The notes under the pieces are model-generated. The model saw nothing but the letters and a program-made list of their open reading frames with translations. It was not told the DNA's origin and did no database searches. The translations under genes were made by a program, and so were the position numbers. From Citrobacter koseri (GTDB lineage: Bacteria; Pseudomonadota; Gammaproteobacteria; Enterobacterales; Enterobacteriaceae), in NCBI GenBank assembly GCA_900446925.1, contig UAVY01000004.1:871845-935844 (forward strand): DNA of 64,000 bases, read 5' to 3'. Below are positions 45,590 to 54,390 of the stretch, in pieces (position 1 is the stretch's first letter; every line of letters starts with the position of its first letter).

Positions 45590-46543
45590 TTATTTGTCTT
45601 TCTTTACGGTGAGTGGCGCTTTCCATTCACGGTAAAGGGTTTCCAGTCCCTGACGGTACGTTGTTATCTGAAAGTCCGGGAATCGCCGCTTAAATTTTGA
45701 TGAATCAAACAGGTTATCATGTTGATAGCGGGGCAGGAGCTCCCGGAATTCCCGTGGGCCTTTGGAAAAGATACCGGCGGCGAACAAGGCGAATTTGCTC
45801 AGGACAGACCATGACGTTTCTTTCCCGAACACGTTACAGGCCAGAGAAACGAACTGCGCATAGGTGAGCCGTTCATCGCAACAGGGCAGGTGCCACGTCT
45901 GACCGAAGGCATCAGGGGTGTTGCCAAGGCGCGCTAAAGCCCGACTGGCATCGGGAGTCCATATGAGCGTACGTAACGTGTCGTCACGTAATGGCACGCG
46001 TGGCTTTTTCCCTGCTTTAAGTCTGTCTAAAATTAAGGCATTGGTAAAACTCTGGGTTTTCCCCGGCCCATAAAACTCGGGCGCGCGCCCGATAAGCACA
46101 GGGATGTCGCCCCGGCGCATCTCCTCCAGCACTTTGTTTGCCATCAGGGCCCGAACCCGCCCTTTGCGCCCTGACGGCAGGAACAGCGTTTCCTCGGTCT
46201 GCAATCTGCTGTCCTGTGGGTACATATAAGTATTGTCAAAATAAACAAAACTTGCCCCCACTGTCCGACACGCGTTCAGCGCGTTTTGCAGCATTACCGG
46301 AAACTGCTGTTCCCAGAGGTCGGCATCCGGCGGCAGACCCGCCGCAAAATAGACAATGCGGCTTCCTTTAACCGCTTCCAGTGTCTGACGGGCATCCAGT
46401 AAATCAGCGGGCATAAGGCTATCGCTGTCATTTACCTTCTGTGGATTACGGCTTACAAGCCTCAGTTCAGCACTGTAAGAATGCGTTAACTCGCGAGCAA
46501 GTTCCCGGGCAATCTGTCCGCTTGCCCCCAGAATCGTTTGCAT
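45590..46543 (-). CDS. NAD-dependent epimerase/dehydratase-like protein
   Basis: Intact 317-residue short-chain dehydrogenase/reductase. The N-terminal Rossmann motif is ILGASGQIARELARELT. DNTYMYPQDSRL corresponds to the active-site tyrosine region, and VLIGRAPEFYGPGK is the SDR GRA-type stretch. The ATG at 46543 comes 57 bases after the -10 of a MerR-type promoter. The substrate is unknown. It is first in a two-gene unit with the quinone oxidoreductase. Confidence 0.8.
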   Translation of the reverse strand: MQTILGASGQIARELARELTHSYSAELRLVSRNPQKVNDSDSLMPADLLDARQTLEAVKGSRIVYFAAGLPPDADLWEQQFPVMLQNALNACRTVGASFVYFDNTYMYPQDSRLQTEETLFLPSGRKGRVRALMANKVLEEMRRGDIPVLIGRAPEFYGPGKTQSFTNALILDRLKAGKKPRVPLRDDTLRTLIWTPDASRALARLGNTPDAFGQTWHLPCCDERLTYAQFVSLACNVFGKETSWSVLSKFALFAAGIFSKGPREFRELLPRYQHDNLFDSSKFKRRFPDFQITTYRQGLETLYREWKAPLTVKKDK

Positions 46544-46599
46544 CTCACTTCCTCTTCGACAATTTCAGACGGGTGTCCCGGCCCATTGGCCTTTTTCAA

Positions 46600-46630
46600 A
46601 GTATAAGTTTAAAGTTCACTTGAAGGTCAA
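46600..46630 (-). promoter_or_regulatory. MerR-type promoter before the epimerase gene
   Basis: On the minus strand: TTGACC, a 19-base spacer and TATACT. The spacer region holds an imperfect dyad, ACCTTCAAGTG / AACTTTAAACT, close to the dyad at 43365-43386 (shared ACCTT.AAGT half). No MerR-family regulator gene lies in this window, so the regulator acts from elsewhere. Confidence 0.72.
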
Positions 46631-46792
46631 TGGGGTGTTGCGACGTTGTTTAAATGTCGTCTGGTATTGGGATACACCGCCAGCAACGGAATGGCGCCGA
46701 AGCCGAACATCAAACGATGAAAAATACGAGATTGCGCGTTGTCGAGGCATGGTAGAGTGGGGGGGCTCAAAGAATGATTCGAGGTTTGCGCT

Positions 46793-47585
46793 ATGCAACA
46801 AATTGATTTTTACATGGTTGATGCCTTTAGCACGGCTACTTTTGGCGGCAATGCCGCAGCCGTGTGTCCGCTCACCGAGTGGTTGCCTGATGAGACATTA
46901 TTGAAAATGTCCAAACAGCATAACCAGTCAGAAACGGCTTTTTTTGTCCCAAATGAAAACGGCTTCGAGTTGCGCTGGTTTACCACTCAAGGGGAAATAA
47001 ATCTGTGTGGGCATGCCACACTTGCTGCCGCGCACGTCATCTTTGAACATCTTGATTACCCGGGCGCGACTATCCATTTTGATACCCGGTTTGTTGGCCC
47101 ATTGACAGTAGCACGCAGCGGCGAGTGGTTGACGCTTGATTTTCCAGCCTGGGAAACCGAGCCCGTCGTGCCGCCGTCCTTATTGCTGGAAACGTTGGGC
47201 ATCACAGAATGCAAAGAAGTGCGCGTGGCGCGTGATTACATGGTCGTGCTGGATAATCAACGGCAGGTAGAAGCGCTACGCCCGAACATTAATGCCATGC
47301 TCCCTCTGGGAAAAATGGTTTGCATAACCGCGCCCGGCGAAGAGAAATACGATTTTGTCAGCCGTTTCTTTTGCCCGGGAGAAGCCGTGGCGGAAGACCC
47401 CCGTTACAGGTTCAGCACATAGCATGCTAATTCCGTACTGGGCTGAAAAACTGAAAAAAACACAAATGCTGGCGCACCAGGGCGCCGAACGTGGCGGGGA
47501 TTTACGCTGCCAGCGAGTGGGGGATCGAGTCCACATCGGCGGACAGGCAACAACTTATCTGCTGGGTAAGGTACTGTTGCGCTAG
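46793..47585 (+). CDS. PhzF family isomerase/epimerase
   Basis: About 264 residues of the PhzF/YddE fold. The start at 46793 opens MQQIDFYMVDAFSTATFGGN. Family motifs are GGNAAAVCPL, the catalytic glutamate in NQSETAFFVPNE, and INLCGHATLAAAHVIF. The frame is lost near 47405 (expected DPVTGSAHSMLIPYWA); the second frame ends GGQATTYLLGKVLLR. The function of most PhzF proteins outside phenazine synthesis is unknown. It is separated from the epimerase gene by the MerR promoter region and is divergent from it. Confidence 0.85.
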
Positions 47586-47668
47586 AACGTCCAGAATGCG
47601 GTTCGGAATGGGCTTCCGGTAAAAGGTCTGCTGTACGATTATGGCAGACCTGACGGCGCTTTAGACTG

Positions 47669-47690
47669 ACTGCGTTGTGCCAGGAGGGGA
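47669..47690. repeat. Islet repeat, partial copy A
   Basis: The right-hand part (TGTGCCAGGAGGGG) of a palindromic repeat that recurs five more times to 52137. An 8-bp hairpin (AGGTCTGC / GCAGACCT, 47624-47651) lies just before it. The 232-base gap 47586-47817 shows no gene. Confidence 0.6.
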
Positions 47691-47817
47691 TATTGCTAAC
47701 GCAACGGCGTATTAATCAGCGGAGTGCAGGTCAGTGCCATAAGAAATAGATATTAGACAAAGATACTGCCGCTTGTTTGTATGTTACAAACATGTAATCA
47801 ATTTTTTTGGAAAAGTC

Positions 47818-48297
47818 TTGTTCACTATCAAAACTGACGATCTCTCCCATCCAGCAGTGCAAGCGTTAGTGGCCTATCATATTTCCGGCATGCTGGAGCA
47901 GTCCCCACCAGAAAGTAGCCATGCTTTAGATATTCGAAAACTGCGTGACCCAGCTGTGATATTTTGGTCAGCATGGGAAGGGGTACAACTCGCAGGAATT
48001 GGCGCGCTGAAAATACTGGATGATGAACATGGTGAGCTGAAATCAATGCGTACCGCGCCAAATTTTTTGCGTCGTGGCGTAGCGAATCAGCTTTTACAGC
48101 ATATCTTGCAGGTTGCGCATATCAAAGGCCTACGACGTTTAAGTTTAGAAACCGGGACACAGCCAGGGTTTTCCGCTTGCCATCAACTTTATATTAAGCA
48201 CGGTTTCGTTAACTGCGAGCCGTTTGCTGATTATCAGTCTGATCCAAATAGCCGTTTTATGACATTAGTTTTATGTGAGAAAGATAAATTGTCATGA
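47818..48297 (+). CDS. GNAT acetyltransferase (islet gene 1)
   Basis: About 159 residues. No ATG is near the conserved start; TTG at 47818 gives (M)FTIKTDDLSHPAVQALVAY, with GGAAAAG upstream. An earlier TTG at 47773 is also open. Acetyl-CoA-binding motif A reads RTAPNFLRRGVANQLLQHIL, followed by LSLETGTQPGFSACHQLYIK, typical of YafP/PhnO-like GNATs that act on small amines. It has no operon partner and lies between two copies of the islet repeat. Confidence 0.78.
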   Translation: MFTIKTDDLSHPAVQALVAYHISGMLEQSPPESSHALDIRKLRDPAVIFWSAWEGVQLAGIGALKILDDEHGELKSMRTAPNFLRRGVANQLLQHILQVAHIKGLRRLSLETGTQPGFSACHQLYIKHGFVNCEPFADYQSDPNSRFMTLVLCEKDKLS

Positions 48298-48338
48298 CTA
48301 ATGCAGAGAGAATGGTGCCATATTAGTTCAAAAAAATT

Positions 48339-48402
48339 CTGCTCCTTGCTCACTGTAGACGTGACGACCACTCAGCCCAGCCGCTGCGTGCCAGGAGGGG
48401 AA
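48339..48402. repeat. Islet repeat, copy B
   Basis: CTGCTCCTTGCTCACTGTAG on the left and GCTGCGTGCCAGGAGGGG on the right, about 64 bases. It resembles copies C, D and E with some degeneration of the inner arms. Confidence 0.75.
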
Positions 48403-48497
48403 GTTGTATACTTTATACGTGCGCCAGTCAAAGTTGATCATTCAGGTGTGAATGATAAAGTTGTTAACTCCTCTCTCTAAAAAGGTGATTAAATCTA

Positions 48498-49031
48498 ATG
48501 CATCATATCTCTTCTGTCAGTCTCAATTATCGCTGTCTCCAGCATACAGACTGGCCATTTTTTTTGGCATTAAATCAGGATCGTCATGTGATGCATTTTA
48601 TTAGTGATTCACGTACTGATGACGAGATTAGAACCCAGTCTTTTGAAAGCCGTCTACAGCCTTGGCATAAAGGCAGTGAACGCTGGTTATGTATGATAAT
48701 GAGTCGAAAGGATACAGATATACCAATTGGTGTAACTGGCTTTATTGATCGTGGTGAAGGCATCGCGGAAGTGGGGTTTATCCTGGCATCAGAATTTCAC
48801 GGCAAAGGTTTTGGTACAGAATCATTAAAAGATATTGCCCGCTTTGCTTTCGATGAGCATGGGTATCGTAAGCTCACTGCTACGGTAACAGCTGGCAACA
48901 AAGCATCGCGGAGAATATTGCATAAAGTCGGATTTCAGCAGGAGGGAACTCTAAGAAAAAACTATTTCCTGCATGGTTGCTGGCATGATGATTGGGTATT
49001 TGGATTGTTGAGAGAAGAATTTAGTTACTGA
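48498..49031 (+). CDS. RimJ/RimL-type GNAT acetyltransferase (islet gene 2)
   Basis: Intact 177-residue protein. The ATG at 48498 opens MHHISSVSLNYRCLQHTDWP. Motif A is SEFHGKGFGTESLKDIARFA, followed by GNKASRRILHKVGFQQEGTL, the RimJ/RimL arrangement. Possible targets are protein N-termini or antibiotics; nothing in the sequence decides. It stands alone, with repeat copies on both sides, and its base composition is more AT-rich than the core genes. Confidence 0.82.
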   Translation: MHHISSVSLNYRCLQHTDWPFFLALNQDRHVMHFISDSRTDDEIRTQSFESRLQPWHKGSERWLCMIMSRKDTDIPIGVTGFIDRGEGIAEVGFILASEFHGKGFGTESLKDIARFAFDEHGYRKLTATVTAGNKASRRILHKVGFQQEGTLRKNYFLHGCWHDDWVFGLLREEFSY

Positions 49032-49153
49032 AAAATGAAACGGCAAAACATGCCCAATTCTGGAAATGTTGCAGCGAGGTTCTACACATACATTCATTTC
49101 AGAATGGCATTTGAGTCAACCGACATATATGTTGTACCAGGGGCATCGTCAAT

Positions 49154-49212
49154 GCCTGCTTCTCGCTCATAGTAGACCTTCGCACTTGTCCGCTGTGTGC
49201 CAGAAGCGGACG
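49154..49212. repeat. Islet repeat, copy C
   Basis: CTGCTTCTCGCTCATAGTAG on the left and TGTCCGCTGTGTGCCAGAAG then CGGAC on the right. It lies in the 359-base gap 49032-49390, where I see no gene. Confidence 0.75.
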
Positions 49213-49390
49213 CTGTTATCTTCGTTGTCCATGTCCGATAACGCAGAATTTTATCCAGTAGATTCACGGTGCGGGTGCTTTCATGGCTGCTTGGGTAGTA
49301 AAGGTAATTTAGAGGGCTGATATAAAACCGTCTGGAATGTAGTGGTATCATCCTGCCTATCGAATCAGATCTACTAAGTCAAATAAGGCA

Positions 49391-50210
49391 ATGACTAAAC
49401 AGATTATGCATCCCGGCCATGTCGCTGAGGTTTGCAGCCAAATCAAAAAATCAAACAACAGAGATTTCATCTCTGATGGATTTCGCCAATTGCTAAGCCA
49501 GCTGCCGATGGGGTTTCATGATGTAACCGCCACGACTGTGTGGCGGTCGAGGAAAACCGATGTGGCCCACCCGGAAGGGTTCGATCATGTTACCGATATT
49601 ATTTATCCACCCGCGCAGTACGCCAGAACCGGAAGGCTAAATACGGAGGGGATGTCTATTTTATACACATCTATCAGCAATCATGGATGCCTGGCAGAAA
49701 TTGGAGCCCAGCGGGGGGGATAAAGTTCATGTGTCCGCATTCACCCTGAAACCAGAGCAGAGACTGCATTGCGGCTTTTTGGGCGATATTGTTAGGGCAC
49801 ATAAATGGAGTAGCGAAGATTTTCCACAGGTACAAAAGATCCTTGAGCCGTATACGGAAGCGCAAAAAACCAGTATTTTCATGATAGACAGTTTCCTTGC
49901 TGAAACACTTGCCGATAGCCGAGCGAAGGAAAACCACTACCTGCATACCACAACACTTGCTGATGTCATCCGCAATGGGAAAAATGCGTTGGATGCTATC
50001 GTTTATCCTGGAGTGGAGTCCTCCGGCGCCAAGAACTATGCAATCCACTGCGACGCGATGTTTAAATTCAATATTGCAGATATGTACCTGCTAGAGATTA
50101 TCCAAAAGTATCCCTACGGGCTGTATGAATGGCGGCTACTTAAGCAATTAGAAAGCTATGATGATGGCCGAATTATCTGGAAAGAGCCATGCTGTACGAA
50201 TGTCGCATGA
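49391..50210 (+). CDS. RES-domain protein (putative NAD-degrading toxin-like)
   Basis: About 272 residues after repair of one missing or extra base near 49722. Start at 49391 (MTKQIMHPGHVAEVCSQI). The RES fold is visible as YARTGRLNTEGMSILYTSIS followed by NHGCLAEIG, giving the arginine and glutamate of the R-E-S trio. The serine is likely in YPGVESSGAKNYAIH. RES proteins are NAD+ phosphorylase toxins paired with Xre-type antitoxins, but no antitoxin gene flanks this one. It has an N-terminal extension and a C-terminal part (about 60 residues) beyond the core, so it may belong to the stand-alone RES group. Confidence 0.65.
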
Positions 50211-50355
50211 TGTGTTACTGCGCGAAGAAAGGTATATGATATTTCTTTTGAGTACCGTCAGCAGCACTAAATAGCTGTGCAGAATTATAGATCCCGTAGA
50301 GGGAACTCAGCCCGGATTGTTCGATCTGAGCAATCGCTAAACCAATTGGTAAGGC

Positions 50356-50429
50356 TAACTTCCGCTCCTCGCTCAAAGCGGACCTGACAGACAACTGTAC
50401 TGTCCGCTGTGTGCCAGGAGCGGAAGTTT
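50356..50429. repeat. Islet repeat, copy D (best palindrome)
   Basis: Outer arms AACTTCCGCTCCT / AGGAGCGGAAGTT are a 13-bp perfect inverted repeat, and inner arms GCGGAC / GTCCGC form a second stem. This is the most complete copy and can define the family. It lies in the 382-base gap 50211-50592. A short open frame (50434-50606) overlapping the queH start has no recognisable relatives. Confidence 0.8.
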
Positions 50430-50592
50430 AATTGTTCTGACCAGCTCTCAAATCGCGGTCAGATTTTGTCGACCGTTTCAGATGCTTCTCAGCAAACCTT
50501 TGTTCAACGACAACAGCGACTTCTTAATTTCGTTATCGCCGATGTGAATGCTAAAATTCCTGAAAGTTTCACTATTGCCAAAGCATCCATTT

Positions 50593-51261
50593 ATGAAGAA
50601 CGCTGATTTTAAACGCCCGCAACTGACGCTGCCGAACGGCGCAGACAAGCTACTGCTGCACTCGTGCTGTGCGCCCTGTTCGGGGGAAGTCATGGAGGCG
50701 ATTCAGGCCTCGGGCATTGATTACACAATTTTCTTTTATAACCCTAATATTCATCCGCAAAAGGAGTACCTCATCCGTAAGGAGGAGAATATCCGTTTTG
50801 CCGAAAAACACGGCGTGCCTTTTGTTGATGCGGATTACGACACCGACAACTGGTTCGAGCGTGCGAAAGGGATGGAGTGGGAGCCTGAGCGCGGTGTTCG
50901 GTGTACCATGTGCTTTGATATGCGCTTTGAACGCACCGCGCTGTATGCCGCGGAACATGGGTTCAGCGTGATCAGCAGCTCACTCGGGATTTCCCGCTGG
51001 AAGAATATGCAGCAGATTAACGACTGCGGACAACGCGCTGCTGCCCATTATCCGGGAATGGCATACTGGGATTACAACTGGCGTAAGCAGGGCGGGTCAT
51101 CGCGCATGATTGAGATCAGCAAACGCGAGCAGTTTTACCAGCAGGAGTATTGTGGCTGCGTCTATTCACTGCGTGATACTAATATGCACCGTAAATCGCA
51201 GGGCAGGTCGCTCATCAAACTCGGTAAACTTTACTACGGTAAGGAAGGCGAAGAACAGTAA
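50593..51261 (+). CDS. queH: QueH epoxyqueuosine reductase
   Basis: Intact 222-residue enzyme for the last step of queuosine tRNA modification, the cobalamin-free alternative to QueG. The ATG at 50593 ([20 protein letters not shown]) matches family N-termini; an upstream in-frame ATG at 50548 is less likely. The cysteine motifs [19 protein letters not shown] and [12 protein letters not shown] are those of QueH (iron-sulfur and thiolate ligands). It ends with a 13-bp hairpin. It stands alone in the islet, away from other queuosine genes. Confidence 0.9.
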   Translation: MKNADFKRPQLTLPNGADKLLLHSCCAPCSGEVMEAIQASGIDYTIFFYNPNIHPQKEYLIRKEENIRFAEKHGVPFVDADYDTDNWFERAKGMEWEPERGVRCTMCFDMRFERTALYAAEHGFSVISSSLGISRWKNMQQINDCGQRAAAHYPGMAYWDYNWRKQGGSSRMIEISKREQFYQQEYCGCVYSLRDTNMHRKSQGRSLIKLGKLYYGKEGEEQ

Positions 51262-51264
51262 TAC

Positions 51265-51294
51265 CAGAAGCCCACATTCGCATGTGGGCTTCTG
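51265..51294 (+). terminator. Hairpin after queH
   Basis: Perfect 13-bp stem CAGAAGCCCACAT / ATGTGGGCTTCTG with a 4-base loop, four bases after the queH stop. There is no strong T-run, but the stem is long. Confidence 0.7.
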
Positions 51295-51353
51295 TAAGCA
51301 TTGGCACAACCACGGCGTTTATCCCATATATTGCATTCATTCTTGTAACGTAA

Positions 51354-51467
51354 GGACACTGACACTAAATAAAAGCCAGCACCATCTTCGAAACCATTGG
51401 CTGCTATTCGCTCACAGCGGACTTTTAGCCCAGTTAACGTGTCCGCTGTGTGCCAGGAGCGGACATT
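51354..51467. repeat. Islet repeat, copy E with an extra left arm
   Basis: GGACACTGACACTAAATAAA and about 22 further bases (51354-51397) precede the usual element. The element itself (51400-51467) has inner arms GCGGAC / GTCCGC and ends GTGCCAGGAGCGGAC. The left arm recurs at 52073. It lies in the 332-base gap 51262-51593. Confidence 0.78.
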
Positions 51468-51517
51468 AATACCCTTTTTATGTTAGTCACCTGGCCTGAA
51501 CGCGTATTTAGAAGTGA

Positions 51518-51555
51518 ATACGATTGACGATAGAGGACTGCATCGTCAATCGTAT
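51518..51555. repeat. 14-bp perfect inverted repeat before GNAT 3
   Basis: ATACGATTGACGAT / ATCGTCAATCGTAT with a 10-base loop, 39 bases before the GTG start of the next gene. It could be an operator or a short terminator; there is no T-run. Confidence 0.6.
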
Positions 51556-51593
51556 ATTCATATTTTCAGCATGATAAGGGTGAGGGGACAGGT

Positions 51594-52073
51594 GTGATTT
51601 CTTTCCGAATGATGACAAAAGATGAGTATCCTGCTTATCTCGAATATTTTTGTTAATGATTATGCATATGAGATCGAATCAAACTACGGGGCATCCCTTC
51701 GTGATTCTCTTGCCAGAGCGAAGCAGGAAATTTCGGAAATGCTTCCCGATGGAGTTAATACTCATGGGCAAGTATTAATGTGTATTGTTGCTCAGTCGGA
51801 CAAGGCTAACAACCATGTAGGTTATCTCTGGTACAAAACCAGACTCGACTAAGCACACTGTTTTTTATCTACGATTTTCATATTTTCAACTCCAGTCAGG
51901 GGTTGGGGCTTGGCAAACAATCTCTACGTGCTTTTGAAGAGTATCTGCAAGCGAAGGGCTTTAAAGAGATCAGATTGCGTGTTGCAGGTGATAATGCTCG
52001 CGCCCGGCATGTCTATGAAACCAGCGGATTCAGGGTTACGGGTATCAATATGAGCAAACCTATTACGGACTGA
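51594..52073 (+). CDS. GNAT acetyltransferase (islet gene 3, frame-broken)
   Basis: Reconstructed from several frames, about 155 residues: GTG start at 51594 (ISFRMMTKDEYPAYLEYF after a GAGGG ribosome-binding site), then VNDYAYEIESNYGASLRDSL, QVLMCIVAQSDKANNHVGYL, YQGLGLGKQSLRAFEEYLQ (motif A) and RVAGDNARARHVYETSGFRV. Breaks lie near 51648, 51845 and 51895. The last codons end at 52073, just where a repeat left arm starts. A typical GNAT with unknown substrate. Confidence 0.72.
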
Positions 52074-52137
52074 GACACTGACACTAAATAAAAGCCAGTA
52101 ACATCTTCAAAACCATGTCTGCTCCTCACTCACAGCC
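52073..52137. repeat. Islet repeat, truncated copy F at the yersiniabactin edge
   Basis: Repeats the left arm of copy E (GACACTGACACTAAATAAAA and on) and the first part of the element (CTGCTCCTCACTCACAGC), then stops. The right arm with TGTGCCAGGAGCGG is missing. Yersiniabactin-cluster sequence begins after it. Confidence 0.7.
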
Positions 52138-52156
52138 AACAGCCAGATTTGAAACT

Positions 52157-52178
52157 GGCAGCTCAAGTCTGAGCTGCC
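52157..52178 (-). terminator. Terminator region after fyuA
   Basis: A perfect 9-bp stem (GGCAGCTCA / TGAGCTGCC, 4-base loop), followed on the minus strand by AGTTTC. A second hairpin, GGGATGCCG / CGGCATCCC (about 52201-52222), lies closer to the fyuA stop. Together they end the yersiniabactin transcript. Confidence 0.7.
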
Positions 52179-52236
52179 CTGGGCGGGATAAGCGCATCAG
52201 GGGATGCCGTGACGGCATCCCTGCTTATTTAAAGGA

Positions 52237-54260
52237 TCAGAAGAAATCAATTCGCGTATTGATACCGACGGTGCGACCCATATTGACCTGCGCGACGGCG
52301 CTGCTGCCGTTCATGTAGCCATAGGTACGGTAACGACGGTCGAACAGGTTATCGACATAGACGGAAATGTTCATCCGTTCAGTCGCCTGCCAGCCCAGGC
52401 TGCTGTCCAGGGTGGCATAGGTGCCTTGCCGCAACTGGTTGTCGCCATCGAAATAATGCGGCCCGACCAGATTAACCGCCAGTCGGGGCATCAGTGCGCC
52501 ATAGCGCGTATCAATCACGCCGTTCACGCTGCTTCCCGCGCCATAACGTGGTACGAACGGCACCCTGTTGCCGTGATACAACTCACTGTCATTGGTGAAT
52601 TCGGAACGGATCACGTTGCCATTGATATCCCATGACCAGCCAGGCGCAAACCGCCATTTCGCTTCAAGCTCAACGCCGGTGGCGTCGGCTTTACCCGCAT
52701 TGCTTAATGTCTGCATCCCGACCGGGCCCAGAGTAGAGCTGCATGTCTTTGGTATGGGTATAAAACGTCGCGGCTTGCAGCGTGACGTCAGCGGTTTCGT
52801 AGCGAGTGCCAAGTTCATAGTTGATGGATTTCTCGGCGACGAACGGTTTGGCATCAAGACCCGCAGTGGGCACGATGTTGTACCCGGAAGGTTTATATCC
52901 CTGGGCTACACGGGTATACACTCTCCAGTCGTCGGTCAGCATATAGCCTGCCGATAGCTGCCCGAGCACCTGATCGTCATTGCTCTTACCCTGGTCGCCA
53001 AACGGGTTGCCGAGCATGCTGCCGTGATATTGTGTACTGGATTTATCATGCGAGAAGCGCACGCCGCCGCCGATATCAAAACGATCGGTTAAATGCCAGG
53101 TCAGGTCACTGTATGCGGCCAGCGTTTCAGCGGTGGTATAGCCGGTACTGCTTAAATAAGGCATTGTCGGCATGTCGTAGGCTGAATTTAACTTCTCGCG
53201 GGTGTTCTGCCGGTACAGCCCAAACACCATATCAACGGTACGCGCATCGCCCAGGGTTGCGGCGCGCAGCTCCTGCACATCCTGATTCCAGCGCTGAGGC
53301 ATATTGACGATTAACGAACCGGAAGGGAAGGTGCGCGAATAATGCTGCTGCTGCCAGGCGCTGATCAGGTTGAAAAACCCAGTCATCGGTGGTGTATTTC
53401 CCACTCAGGGTCTGGCTGTCAGTGCAGCGCCGCATGTACGGGTCTGGTGAACCATCGCTGATCGACAGCTTACGGCCCTTAATATCATTCCATCCCACAT
53501 AGGCGTCCTGGGTGGCGCGGGTACATTCGCGTGAGGCGGCAAAGCCCATTTCCCAGGGCTGATCGTCCGGCGCCAGACGCAGTTTCACATTCCCTATGCT
53601 GGCGCGGTGCCGCCTAAGTCATCGCTTCCCGTCGCGGGGTTAATCATGTCGCCGTCATCAACCTGGCGTAACAGGGTGACGCTGCCGTACAGCAGGCCAT
53701 CCTGAATGGGGCCGCTCAGGTTGAACTTACTTCGATAACTGTCGCGGCTGCTGACGCCGCCTTCAATATAGCCGCGCGGCGTGCTGTCCGGCTGCTGGGT
53801 GACGATGTTGATGATCCCGCCCTGAGCGCTTTTGCCATATAACGTTCCCTGTGGGCCTCGCAGCAACTCCACGCTTTGCACATCGGTAAGCGCCTGGATG
53901 GTGTTGGTGGAAAGCTGAGGGACGCCATCAACATACAGGGTGACGGCGGGGTTATAGAAGTCCTGCGCCGAAGAGACGCCGCGTAGCGAGATCGTCGAAA
54001 AAAGCATGTTGCCGCTATTTTCAATATTAAGCCCGGGCAACACTCTGGGGAGTTTGTCGCTGGCGGTGACGCCGGCGTCGCTTAACTCCGGCGCGCTGAC
54101 AACGGTAGACGAGACATTGTTGGCTGATGCCGAGCGGGAAGATTGTTTACTGGCGGTAACCACCAGCGTGCTTTCGTCTTGCTGTGAAGTCTGGGCATTA
54201 GCAATGGCGGGGAGCAATAATCCCCCCCAAGGCCAGAGGATAAAGCCGTGTCATTTTCAT
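52237..54260 (-). CDS. fyuA: FyuA/Psn yersiniabactin and pesticin receptor
   Basis: Outer-membrane TonB-dependent receptor for ferric yersiniabactin, 673 residues in Yersinia. The ATG at 54260 opens MKMTRLYPLAL and a signal peptide ending LLPAIANAQ. The TonB box is ESTLVVTA. The plug reads LPGLNIENSGNMLFSTISLR and LRGPQGTLYGKSAQGGIINI; the barrel ends GRTVGINTRIDFF. It looks nearly identical to the high-pathogenicity-island receptor. One extra G near 54228 and single-base breaks near 53605, 53380 and 52725 interrupt it. It has its own Fur-boxed promoter in the 130-base gap after ybtE. Confidence 0.94.
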
Positions 54261-54315
54261 TGTTGTGAGTCCCTGTAAGACGGCGAAACGCCAAAAATAC
54301 CGACAATGGTGAATT

Positions 54316-54334
54316 GAAAATGATAACTATTTCT
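54316..54334 (-). promoter_or_regulatory. Fur box in the fyuA promoter
   Basis: GAAAATGATAACTATTTCT agrees with the 19-base Fur consensus in about 13 positions and lies 56-74 bases before the fyuA start. A large hairpin (54347-54380, ACCCGAAAC / GTTTCGGGT) upstream ends the ybtE transcript. Iron repression of fyuA is established in Yersinia. Confidence 0.75.
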
Positions 54335-54390
54335 AATAGTGGTGCTACCCGAAACGGGTTTATTTCAACCTGTTTCGGGTCGGTTTGCGC

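Noticed and set aside
50434..50606. Open frame overlapping the queH start (ends AKASIYEER)
   Set aside because: No recognisable family, no clear start, and it overlaps the conserved queH start; at most a gene remnant.
47624..52137. Integron attC sites
   Set aside because: The palindromic repeats lack the 7-base core sites (RYYYAAC and GTTRRRY) at their ends and no integrase gene is in the window.
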